Source of the DNA: Pseudomonadota bacterium
Lineage (GTDB): Bacteria > Pseudomonadota > Gammaproteobacteria > Xanthomonadales > Xanthomonadaceae
DNA length: 11,941 bases
Assembly (NCBI GenBank): GCA_023444765.1
Contig: JAEXLY010000065.1
Span: forward strand, 1-11,941
Reading direction: 5' to 3'
Shown here: positions 1 to 8,010 of the stretch, in pieces
Layout of the letters: each line of letters begins with the position of its first letter
How positions within the stretch are numbered: position 1 is the stretch's first letter
Position numbers and translations under genes: made by a program
Notes under the pieces: model-generated
Database searches by the model: none
What the model saw: only the letters and a program-made list of their open reading frames with translations
What the model was told of the DNA's origin: nothing

Positions 1-3000
1 GGGGTGTTGGGTGGGGGTCCCCGCGATGCTCTGCACGACGGCGACGGCGACGTCCACACCGGGTTGCTCCGCCATGGCCACCTCGATCTCGCCCAGCTCG
101 ACCCGGTAGCCGTGCACCTTGACCTGATAGTCGTTGCGTCCGTGGAAGACGAGATCGCCCTTCTCGTCCAGCGAGGCAAGATCTCCAGTGCGATACCAGA
201 CCGTGTCTTCGCCGGCACGCGCGACGAAACGCTCTGCAGTCAGCGCCGGCTCGAACAGGTAGCCGTCGGCCAAGCCGTCTCCGCCAATCCAGAGCTCACC
301 GACCGCCCCCCGGGGCACGATGGATCCGGACGGATCTACCAGAGCCACTCGGCTATTGCGTAACGGGTGGCCGAGTGGCGGGGGAGCGGACCGACGGTCC
401 GGCGAAACGTGGGCAACAGTGGCCCATACGGTAGTCTCAGTCGGGCCGTACAGGTTGTACAATCGAATACCACGCGCCAAGATCTCATCGGCAAGCGCAC
501 AATCGAGCGCCTCGCCGCCGCACAACCCGGCTAGCGGTCGCAGCGGCTGCCACGATTCCTGCATCAAGGTACGCCACCCCGATGGGGTCGCTTGGAAGTG
601 CGTGATGCCTTCCTCGTCGAGCATCGCCGTCAGCCGGGTGCTGTCACGCACGTCTTCGCGGTCGGCGACCACCACCGTTGCACCACAAGTCAGCGGATAC
701 AGCAGTTCGAGCACTGAAATGTCGAACGCGCACGAGGTCGCCGCAAGCCATCGATCGCTCGGCTGCAGCGGAAACCAGTCGCCCATGGCATCCATGAAAT
801 GCATCACCGCCCGCTGGCTGACCATTACGCCCTTGGGCTTGCCGGTCGAGCCGGAGGTGTAAATAACGTAAGCCGCACCATCCATATCGGCCACGGGTGG
901 GCCGGGCCATGGTTGCCCGTGGGCGTCCGCCGCGATGGCAATGCAGGCATCGGTGCCTTCCTCGCCGCCGACAAGCGCGACCAACCGGGCGTGCTCGACG
1001 ACATACCGTCGCCGGGCCAGCGGATAACTGGGATCTAGGGGCACGTACGCAGCGCCGACCACATGCACCGCTAGCAGCCACGCAACTAGGTGGTGACCAC
1101 GCTCAACACAAATGCCGACGCGGTCGCCACGACCGACGCCGGCAGCGGCCAATGCGCCCGCCTTACGCAGTACTTCGTTGACCAAGTCCCTATAGGTCAC
1201 GTCAAGCCCGCGATGGCGGACAGCGGCAGCTTCCGGGCTGCGCTCGGCAGCCTGGATCACCGCCTCGATCAACGTAGTCGCCCCAGCCGGCGCAATAGGC
1301 CCCTGCAGCAGCGATCCCGCCGCCGGTGCTACGGTCGACCAGACGTGATTAGGTGCGGCCAATTGCAGCAGCGACTCGCGGAACTGCTCGACCATGCCTC
1401 GCACCAGCCATTCCGGCATCAGGTCACATCTAAACTCCCACAACACGTGCACCGGGTCGTCCGTCCCCAACTGTCCCCGACGTGGAATGACTACTACTGA
1501 AAGGTCGAACTTGGCCGCCTCGCTATCGATTGCCTCGATCACCGTCGTCTCATGCACGCCGGGAAGATCAAGCGTCGGCATCGGCGAATCGTGGAAGCCG
1601 AGGAAAACCTGGAACAGCGGATTGACGCCCGGCTCACGCCGGGGCCCCGCCGCCTTTACGATTTCCTCGAACGGCAGCGCTTGGTATCGCTGAGCCTCCG
1701 AAACGGCGCGGAATGCGTCTCGCATCAGTTCGTCGGTCGACTTTTCGTCTGCAAGCCGAAGTCGAAGAGCCACGGTGTTGATCATCATCCCGATGATGTC
1801 CGTCGCGTTCCCCCATCCTCGGTTAGCAAACGCTGAGCCTACGCAAATATCGTGATCGCCGGAAAATCGTGCGAGCGTCATTGCGAAAGCTGCGAAAACC
1901 ACGGAAAACGCGGTCTCGCCCCGACTAGCGGCAAGCAACTCAATGCGCCGCCAGCTGTCGCGCTCGAGTTCGACGCGCAACGTCTTGCCGCGCGGCGCTA
2001 CGGGCCCAGTTATCGCCTGTCGTGGCAGGTTGATCTTGAGGGGAACCTCGTGCAGTTGCCTGCGCCAGAACGCTCGGGCGGAGTCCGCTGCTTCCGATCG
2101 CAGCCATTCCTGCTGGCTGACGCAGAAATCACCGTACTGAAAAGGCGGCGCCAGGCGCAGTTTCCGGCCAGCGCAACGCGCACGATAGAAGTCGCAGAAG
2201 TCTTCCAGAAACAGGTTGAATGACCATCCGTCATGGACGAGATGGTGCTCGACCATCAACAGGACGTGCTCATCACCCGGCATTGCCGCTAAGCCCCAAC
2301 GCACCAGCGGCGGCGCGTCAAGATCGAACGGCCCGCCGAGGGGCCCATCAAGGAGGTCGCGTAAATCGGACTCCACTGCTTGGGGTGCGCTGTCGCGCAG
2401 GTCGAAGCATTCTAATGACACTGAGCATCGCGCAGCGATACGCTGGCGACCCTCGCCGTCTGCGCTGGGAAACCCGGTGCGATAGATCTCGTGGCGATCA
2501 ACCACGTCCTGCAAGGCGGCTTGCAGTGCGACCGCATTGATCGAGCCGCGAAGGCGGATCATCGACTTCGCGAGATACGCACGGTCCAAGGGATTCTGGT
2601 CAACCATGAACCAGACCGAGCGCTGCGACGACGACAATGGCGCTTCCATCGAAGGGGCGCGGTGTCGAATTTCGTGAATCTCTATGCCAGCGGCGCAGGC
2701 CGCGAACATCGCGGCCGGCGTGCGTTCAGTTTCTACCGCTTCGTAAGGCAGCGACAGCGCTAGCGTACGACGCACTTCGGCCGCTAGCCTGATCGCGCCA
2801 ATCGAATTACCACCGGCGGCGAAGAAGTCTTCATTCCATCCCACGCGGATGCCGAGCACACGCTCGAAGGCATCAAGAAACAGCTGCTGTGAAGGATCGA
2901 GTTCGGCCTCGACGGGGCCGGACACGACCGACGGCTCGGGCAATGCGGATTCGTCGATCTTGCCGCGCTCCGTGAGCGGGAAGTGCTGAAGCTCGACATA

Positions 3001-4404
3001 GCGCTCGGGCACCATGTATCGCGGAAGTCGCTCCAGCAGGTATTCCCGCATTCGAGCGACGTCGACGCGGACACCGGCCCTGAGAGTGAAATATGCGACC
3101 AGCACGCGGTTGCTACCGAGCGTGCGCGCGGCAACGTGCACTTGGCCGATGCCATCTAGGCCCCCCAGCGCGCCTTCTATTTCCGAGGGCTCGATCCGGA
3201 CGCCGTTGATTTTCAGCTGGTTGTCCACGCGGCCAACGAACTGGAGCTTGCCGTCCGCACTTCGACGACACAAGTCACCAGATGCGTACGCTCGACAGCG
3301 CTTTCCCTCACCATCTTCGACGAGAAGGAATCGCTCTGCGTCAAGTTCTGGGCGATTTAGGTAGCCCCGGGAAAGGCCCACGCCCGCTATGAGCAGCTCA
3401 CCTATTTCCCCATCATTCACCAGCACCCGGTCAGGCCCGACGATGAAGCAACGAACACCCGGTAAAGGCGCTCCAATGTCCGGCAGTCCCTCCGCATCAG
3501 CCTGCACCACGCCGCTTGTGGAGATCACGGTCGCCTCCGTTGGGCCGTAGGAGTTCTCGACTCGGGTCTTCCACCGTGCCGGCGGACGCACCGTCAGTCG
3601 CTGACCGGCGGTCTCGATGGTCTGCAGGCATTCGGGCAGATCGAGATCCGGCTCGAGCATCAGCACCTCGGCCACAGGCGTCGGCAGCCAACTGAAGCTT
3701 ATTTCGTAGTCGCGATAGAAAGCGGCTAGCCGCTGTGGATCGAGCAGTACATGCTGCCTGACCACATGGATCTCGGCGCCGCACGCGAGCGCCGGAAAGA
3801 TCTCGATGACAGCCGCATCGAACGCGACATTGGCGACGAACGTGACCCGGCTTGCGGAGGAGATCGAGAAGTGGTCGATGAATGCGTCGATGATTGGAGT
3901 GAGAGACTCAAAACCAATAATGCAACCCTTCGGCGTCCCACTGGTCCCGGAGGTGTATATGACATAGGCCAGCCCATCATCGCGCAGTCTCGATGGGCGC
4001 GTGTCACACGGGCTCGCATCGAGTACCCAGTTGAGTGCGGGGCAGTGTGATAGCGGAGCCTCGGATGCGACGACCGCGAAAGGCGCGCCAACGTCCCGAA
4101 GCACCAGCTCTATCCGCCGTTCCGGCGTGTCCCGCGACAGCGGGACGTATCCACATCCCAGCTTCCAGCATGCCAACAGCGCAACGATGAACTCGACGGA
4201 GCGATCGGCGACGATTGGGAATGCAACCGGGCACTCGGCCTGCAGTTCGCTGAGTCGCGCGGCCATGCGCAACGCCAGCCGATCGCTAGCCGCGTCGACG
4301 TCAGCGTAAGAGAAACGATTCTGGCCGCACACTACCGCCGTTCCATCGTAATGGCGCAGCCCGGCAATGATGCGATCACGAAGACAGCGTATCTCGTTTG
4401 CCAT
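1..4404 (-). CDS. Nonribosomal peptide synthetase, N-terminal part (A1-T1-C2-A2), runs off left edge
   Basis: This is the first 1468 codons of an NRPS; no stop occurs before the left edge. Domains read from the translation are: A1 about residues 8-500 (core TSGTTGTPKG near 150, YGPTE at 286-290, A10 lysine K482 in RGKID); carrier T1 with GGNS and phosphopantetheine serine S534; condensation domain about 588-1015 with HHLVHDG at 720-726; A2 from about 1035, cut after motif A8. There is no condensation domain before A1, so module 1 looks like a loading module, and no epimerase domain lies between T1 and C. Aligned to the GrsA pocket, A2 gives D1228 I1229 L1232 Q1271 L1294 G1296 L1318 V1326 W1327, which is the known glycine code. 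A1 gives D196 A197 I200 W243 E264 A266 S285 V293 I294, which I cannot assign. The ATG has an AGGGGT ribosome site 6 nt upstream. The NRPS call is certain; the product is unknown. Confidence 0.97.
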   Translation of the reverse strand, partial: MANEIRCLRDRIIAGLRHYDGTAVVCGQNRFSYADVDAASDRLALRMAARLSELQAECPVAFPIVADRSVEFIVALLACWKLGCGYVPLSRDTPERRIELVLRDVGAPFAVVASEAPLSHCPALNWVLDASPCDTRPSRLRDDGLAYVIYTSGTSGTPKGCIIGFESLTPIIDAFIDHFSISSASRVTFVANVAFDAAVIEIFPALACGAEIHVVRQHVLLDPQRLAAFYRDYEISFSWLPTPVAEVLMLEPDLDLPECLQTIETAGQRLTVRPPARWKTRVENSYGPTEATVISTSGVVQADAEGLPDIGAPLPGVRCFIVGPDRVLVNDGEIGELLIAGVGLSRGYLNRPELDAERFLLVEDGEGKRCRAYASGDLCRRSADGKLQFVGRVDNQLKINGVRIEPSEIEGALGGLDGIGQVHVAARTLGSNRVLVAYFTLRAGVRVDVARMREYLLERLPRYMVPERYVELQHFPLTERGKIDESALPEPSVVSGPVEAELDPSQQLFLDAFERVLGIRVGWNEDFFAAGGNSIGAIRLAAEVRRTLALSLPYEAVETERTPAAMFAACAAGIEIHEIRHRAPSMEAPLSSSQRSVWFMVDQNPLDRAYLAKSMIRLRGSINAVALQAALQDVVDRHEIYRTGFPSADGEGRQRIAARCSVSLECFDLRDSAPQAVESDLRDLLDGPLGGPFDLDAPPLVRWGLAAMPGDEHVLLMVEHHLVHDGWSFNLFLEDFCDFYRARCAGRKLRLAPPFQYGDFCVSQQEWLRSEAADSARAFWRRQLHEVPLKINLPRQAITGPVAPRGKTLRVELERDSWRRIELLAASRGETAFSVVFAAFAMTLARFSGDHDICVGSAFANRGWGNATDIIGMMINTVALRLRLADEKSTDELMRDAFRAVSEAQRYQALPFEEIVKAAGPRREPGVNPLFQVFLGFHDSPMPTLDLPGVHETTVIEAIDSEAAKFDLSVVVIPRRGQLGTDDPVHVLWEFRCDLMPEWLVRGMVEQFRESLLQLAAPNHVWSTVAPAAGSLLQGPIAPAGATTLIEAVIQAAERSPEAAAVRHRGLDVTYRDLVNEVLRKAGALAAAGVGRGDRVGICVERGHHLVAWLLAVHVVGAAYVPLDPSYPLARRRYVVEHARLVALVGGEEGTDACIAIAADAHGQPWPGPPVADMDGAAYVIYTSGSTGKPKGVMVSQRAVMHFMDAMGDWFPLQPSDRWLAATSCAFDISVLELLYPLTCGATVVVADREDVRDSTRLTAMLDEEGITHFQATPSGWRTLMQESWQPLRPLAGLCGGEALDCALADEILARGIRLYNLYGPTETTVWATVAHVSPDRRSAPPPLGHPLRNSRVALVDPSGSIVPRGAVGELWIGGDGLADGYLFEPALTAERFVARAGEDTVWYRTGDLASLDEKGDLVFHGRNDYQVKVHGYRVELGEIEVAMAEQPGVDVAVAVVQSIAGTPTQHP

Positions 4405-4410
4405 GCAAGC

Positions 4411-4416
4411 ACCCCT
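4411..4416 (-). promoter_or_regulatory. Ribosome binding site of the NRPS gene
   Basis: On the minus strand AGGGGT lies 6 nt before the ATG at 4404. It supports that ATG as the start, which also places the A1 domain about 8 residues from the N-terminus with no room for another domain. Confidence 0.6.
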
Positions 4417-4455
4417 ACATAGATGTCTGTGGAACTAGGACTAACGCCTGGAACC

Positions 4456-4478
4456 CGGTCTAATCGGCATCCAGACCG
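4456..4478. promoter_or_regulatory. Inverted repeat with T-N11-A spacing upstream of the NRPS gene (candidate LysR-type operator)
   Basis: CGGTCT and AGACCG form perfect 6-bp arms separated by 11 bp, which gives the T-N11-A layout typical of LysR-type regulator sites. It lies 52-74 bp upstream of the NRPS start codon. No regulator gene is present in the window, so the partner is unknown. A 6-bp dyad can occur by chance in a 1-kb gap. Confidence 0.35.
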
Positions 4479-4485
4479 CTGACAA
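4457..4485 (-). promoter_or_regulatory. Possible sigma-70-like promoter of the NRPS gene
   Basis: Minus-strand TTGTCA (4485-4480, 5 of 6 match to TTGACA) is followed after 17 bp by TAGACC (4462-4457, 3 of 6 match to TATAAT). The spacing is ideal but the -10 is weak, as expected if an activator is needed. The dyad at 4456-4478 covers the spacer and the -10. This is a pattern match only. Confidence 0.2.
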
Positions 4486-5395
4486 GAGCCTTCATCAGCG
4501 TTGCAACAGCTGATTTCATCCTCTAGACAAAATTCCGCCTCTCATAGTGGTGAGGCAGACTCGTCTCGCGCCATTACCCAGCGCCGGAAGCGCTTGCTTC
4601 GCCAAAGTATTCGACTGGCTTTTCCGTGCAGGAGTGGAAGGCGCGACCGGCCTGACGGCAGAGTAAAGCTCGTGGCATGCGATGCGGACGCATTTCCGAG
4701 AAGCGGAAACGACGCTCCACCGCACGATGTGGGGGCGCCGCATGGACGGGACGTCACTGCTCAGCTTCGCGCGCACGCGCTCCCCGGACCTTTTCCCGAA
4801 GTCCGGCAACTGAGGTTGATGGCCGTCGTGTCCCGACCGAACTGGAGGGCAGGCAGTGGCTGCGCAGATACCGAGCCGATCCCGCAGAACCCGATCCGGA
4901 TGCAGACACGGCCCCGGATGAGAGACGCTGCCTTGGATGGCGTACTGTCGGCGCACGCCATGGGGCCACGGGCAGCTCGTCGCAGCCGAACGCACCTGCC
5001 TTGGAACCGTCCTTGGATGGACCATCCTGATTCACTTTCCATAGTGATGCTCTGTAACGTAACGAGCTCGGCGGTTGCTCAGATGCGCCCCTCCCGCCCC
5101 CTCGCGCCCCTGCGACTGAGTGCCGCATTAATCCGAGAACCGGCTGCCCTTGTCAAGGCCCTGAAAGTCATTCGGGCAGATGTCATACCTCAATCCCACG
5201 CGTATGCTCAGAACTGCTTAGAACGTCGGGAAGGCTGGTCGCTCATGACCATACGGGGCTCGACGGTGCTCCATGCGGAGCAAAAAACCCTGCGAAGCGT
5301 GGACGCCAGAAGACACCTTGACCGCGTGCGGCGGCTATCCCAAGATGTGCGCCGCAGCGATTCCAGCGGCTATCGCGCCATGTAGGTTAGTCCTT

Positions 5396-5417
5396 CCGAC
5401 GCATACATCGACGTCGG
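5396..5417. promoter_or_regulatory. Inverted repeat upstream of the A-domain/ligase operon (candidate operator)
   Basis: CCGACG and CGTCGG form 6-bp arms with a 10-bp spacer, ending 37 bp before the ATG at 5455. The arm sequence differs from the dyad in front of the NRPS gene, so a shared regulator is not implied. This is a weak call based on symmetry and position alone. Confidence 0.25.
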
Positions 5418-5454
5418 TGCAGCCACGGCCATCTCCACATTGCCCCGAGATCCA

Positions 5455-7011
5455 ATGCAGGATTCCGCCGATCGCCCGCAAGCTATCATCCCCGAGCTGT
5501 TCGACCGCGTCGTCCGCCGCCATGGCGAAAGATGTGCGGTCGTGGATGACAGCGGAGTTTCACTGAGCTACGCCGAGCTCGACGCGATGTCCGCGCAGGT
5601 TGCCTGCTCACTGATCGCGCGGGGCGTCCGACCAGGTATGGTCGTTGCGGTCGAGTTGGAGCGATCATGGCGGCTGATCGTATCGCTAGTCGGAATCGTC
5701 CGCGCAGGCGCTGCCTATCTGCCGCTCGACGGCAGCGCCCCCTTAGTACGTCGCCAATTAATGGCGGATGGGTGCGACGCGATCCTCGCCATCACCGACG
5801 TCGAAGGGAAGCTGGTTGTCCGCAATGGGACCGTCCACTTCGAGGCTCTGCTCGATCCCAGCGGGGCACCTGACGGCATGGGCAACACCCCGAGCCTCGG
5901 ACCGGATGCGCTGATTTATGTGAGCTACACCTCCGGTTCCACCGGAACACCGAAGGGCGTGATGGTTCCACATCGTGCCGTAGCAAGGCTGGTAATCGAG
6001 CCGAACTACGTGCATCTCAGCCCGAGCACCGTGATGCTGCAGCACTCCAGTGTCACCTTTGATGCGGCGACATTTGAGATATGGGGCGCTCTGCTCAACG
6101 GCGGCAAGCTCGTTCTGGCACCTAACGGGCCGGCGACGCTGTACGACATTGAACGGCTCGTCGACCGCCACTGCGTGAACACCGCGTTCTTTACTACGGC
6201 GCTGTTCAATCTTCTAGTGGACGAGCTTCCGACTGCCATGCGTCCGCTGCGCTTTACGCTGTTCGGCGGGGAGCGCGAGTCGCCGGCCCACGTCGCAAAA
6301 GCTCTTGCGCACCTCCCGGACACCACGCTGGTCCACGTATACGGGCCCACCGAGTGCACCACGTTTGCGACGTTCCATCGATTAGGTGCGATAACGGACC
6401 TGTTCGCACCCATCCCTATCGGAACGCCGATTAACGCGACCCGCGTCCATGTCGTCGATGAGCTGCTGCGGCCAGTGCCCGACGGCGTCATTGGGGAGAT
6501 TTTGATCAGTGGGGACGGAGTTGCGCTCGGCTACGTCGGCAACCCGCAGGAAACCGCTGCGAAGTTTCTGGCTGGCCAAGACTTCGAACCAGGCCGGGTA
6601 TACCGGAGCGGCGACTTCGGCTACATCGACGCGAGCGGCGCCCTCGTTTTCAGCGGACGCCGTGACGAGCAAGTCAAGATTTCTGGCTTTCGAATCGAAC
6701 TGTCGGAAGTTGCCATCGCACTCGAGAGTCATCCCGCGGTCCGGCAGGCCATCGTCGACGTCGGCTCCAACTCCTCCGGGGCTCCCATGCTCGCCGCCTT
6801 CGTGGTTGCCAAGCCTGGTTTTGACTGCTCGCGTTCGGAGCTGCGCAGGTTCCTAGCACAGCGGCTACCACGCTACATGGTCCCCACCCTCCTGGAGGTG
6901 GTGGATGCGCTGCCCATAAATGCAAACGGTAAGATCGACCGCAATGCGCTGCATCGTTCGTGCAGACCGAGCGATCAATCACCGGCCCGACTGTTTTCCG
7001 AGACCAATTGA
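5455..7011 (+). CDS. Free-standing NRPS-type adenylation domain (amino acid-AMP ligase)
   Basis: This 518-residue protein is a complete A domain of the AMP-forming ANL superfamily. It activates an amino acid as its adenylate and would then pass it to a carrier thiol. Visible motifs are YTSGSTGTPKG (158-168), the A4 segment FDAATFE with pocket aspartate D203, YGPTE (296-300), GRRDEQVKISGFR (A8), and A10 NGKIDR with K493. Pocket residues aligned to GrsA are D203 A204 F207 F245 L269 G271 V295 T303 F304, close to known isoleucine and valine codes. Only about 18 residues follow A10, so there is no carrier, condensation or reductase domain and a partner in trans is required. ATG 5455 is chosen over an in-frame TTG at 5440; neither has a strong ribosome site. 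Its stop overlaps the start of the ligase gene by one base, so the two are probably co-translated. Confidence 0.93.
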   Translation: MQDSADRPQAIIPELFDRVVRRHGERCAVVDDSGVSLSYAELDAMSAQVACSLIARGVRPGMVVAVELERSWRLIVSLVGIVRAGAAYLPLDGSAPLVRRQLMADGCDAILAITDVEGKLVVRNGTVHFEALLDPSGAPDGMGNTPSLGPDALIYVSYTSGSTGTPKGVMVPHRAVARLVIEPNYVHLSPSTVMLQHSSVTFDAATFEIWGALLNGGKLVLAPNGPATLYDIERLVDRHCVNTAFFTTALFNLLVDELPTAMRPLRFTLFGGERESPAHVAKALAHLPDTTLVHVYGPTECTTFATFHRLGAITDLFAPIPIGTPINATRVHVVDELLRPVPDGVIGEILISGDGVALGYVGNPQETAAKFLAGQDFEPGRVYRSGDFGYIDASGALVFSGRRDEQVKISGFRIELSEVAIALESHPAVRQAIVDVGSNSSGAPMLAAFVVAKPGFDCSRSELRRFLAQRLPRYMVPTLLEVVDALPINANGKIDRNALHRSCRPSDQSPARLFSETN

Positions 7012-8006
7012 TGACCCGACCGACTATTCTGCTGTTGTATGGCGGCACCGGCCTAGAACGAGACGTATCGCTGCTGTCTGCCGCCTACATCGAGACACAG
7101 CTCCAGTCCATTGGCATTCAGCCACTAGCGGCTGAACTCGCGGACAGCGGCAGACTGTTGGGCCGCGACGGCAGCTCGTACTTGCTGGGCGCGCGAGGGG
7201 TGTACTCGCAAGAGCGCTTCATCAGCGTCGACTACGCAATCCCGTACATCCACGGATTCCCGGTCGAGACCGGCCACGTGCAGTCGCAGCTGGAACTCTG
7301 CGGCATTCCCTACTTTGGTTCGGCAGCCGAGCCAAGTGCAGTCTGCTTCAACAAGGTCACGTTCAAGCTGTACATGCAACTGCTTGGGATCCCAACCGTT
7401 CCAGCGAAGATATTGCTCGATCCGACGGATCTGCCCACCGACGCTTGGCTGAGCGACGCCGACGCTGTTTTCGTCAAGGCGTCCCAGCAGGGCTCGTCGA
7501 TCGGCGTCTATCGCGCGACGACGCCGGAGCAAGTGCGCGACGCGGTCGCGGACGCATTTACGCTGTCGCCATCCGTCCTGATCGAGCCGGCGGTGCAAGG
7601 GCGCGAACTCGAGGTCGCCGTTTACGAATACGACGGCCGGACACTCGCGTCCGAGCCCGGAGAGATCCGGTGTCCGCGAGGTGGCTTCTACTCGCACGAG
7701 GAGAAGTACGGCGCTAACTCCAAGGCGGAAGTCCTAACGAATGCAGAAGGGCTCTCCCCCGAACTGTCGTCTCTTGCGCGACGTCTGTCGCTGGAGATCT
7801 TTCATAAGCTTCGCCTGCGCCATCTCGCCCGTGTCGACTTCTTCCTTGCCGAGGATGGCCAGCTTCTAGTCAACGAAGTAAACACCCATCCTGGCATGAG
7901 TCCGATCTCTTTGTTTCCGCGACTTCTGGATGCCGCCGGCCACAGCGTTGCGCGACTGCTCGCTGGCACACTGCCGCCGACCGACGGAGGTCGTGACATT
8001 CGTTGA
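7011..8006 (+). CDS. D-alanine-D-alanine ligase family ATP-grasp enzyme, cluster-borne
   Basis: This 331-residue protein has the normal length of Ddl enzymes, which use ATP to join two D-alanines through an acyl phosphate. The N-terminal loop GGTGLERDVSLLSA matches the Ddl GG-xxEhxVSxxSa motif. ATP-grasp parts are VKASQQGSSIG with K156 and GSS at 161-163, metal-site residues D276, E289 and N291, and NTHPGMSPISL with S300 and L301 at the position that binds the second substrate. The omega-loop has EEKY with K232 and Y233, as in D-Ala-D-Ala ligases and unlike the VanA type. ATG 7011 shares its A with the upstream TGA, so expression is coupled to the A-domain gene. Such a copy beside an NRPS suggests either self-resistance (a second, insensitive target) or a biosynthetic dipeptide ligase; the sequence does not decide. 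It could be a housekeeping ddl, but it lacks the usual mur/fts neighbours. Confidence 0.9.
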   Translation: MTRPTILLLYGGTGLERDVSLLSAAYIETQLQSIGIQPLAAELADSGRLLGRDGSSYLLGARGVYSQERFISVDYAIPYIHGFPVETGHVQSQLELCGIPYFGSAAEPSAVCFNKVTFKLYMQLLGIPTVPAKILLDPTDLPTDAWLSDADAVFVKASQQGSSIGVYRATTPEQVRDAVADAFTLSPSVLIEPAVQGRELEVAVYEYDGRTLASEPGEIRCPRGGFYSHEEKYGANSKAEVLTNAEGLSPELSSLARRLSLEIFHKLRLRHLARVDFFLAEDGQLLVNEVNTHPGMSPISLFPRLLDAAGHSVARLLAGTLPPTDGGRDIR

Positions 8007-8010
8007 CTGG

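Larger units (their letters stand above)
4405..5454. other. About 1 kb divergent intergenic region, no supported gene
   Basis: This gap separates the NRPS start (minus) from the free-standing A-domain gene (plus). Several open frames cross it on both strands, the longest being 4501-5385 on the plus strand. That one begins with TTG without a ribosome site, has mixed third-position bases, is rich in Arg, Ser and Pro, and shows no motif I recognise. I therefore treat it as non-coding or decayed. The ends hold two dyads (4456-4478 and 5396-5417) that may be operators for the two divergent transcripts. Confidence 0.55.

Noticed and set aside
2797..2815. Defective carrier domain because the motif reads GGNS rather than GGHS or GGDS
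   Set aside because: The serine and the two glycines are intact and the third position varies in functional carrier domains.
4..4309. Many short open frames on the plus strand and short out-of-frame ones on the minus strand
   Set aside because: They are shadows of the single minus-strand NRPS frame, which stays open from 4404 to the left edge with all expected NRPS motifs.
5049..5067. GCTCTGTAACGTAACGAGC, a sequence resembling a quorum-sensing lux box
   Set aside because: Only the 4-bp ends are symmetric, the core is a GTAAC direct repeat, spacing differs from the lux-box consensus, and it is almost 400 bp from the nearest start codon.
4501..5385. 885-nt plus-strand open frame (294 codons)
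   Set aside because: It starts with TTG without a ribosome site, has no recognisable motif, has mixed third-position bases unlike its neighbours, and overlaps equally long minus-strand frames; typical of open frames in GC-rich DNA.
7011..8006. VanA-type D-Ala-D-Lac ligase
   Set aside because: The omega-loop retains the EEKY motif of D-Ala-D-Ala ligases and there are no vanH or vanX partners in the window.
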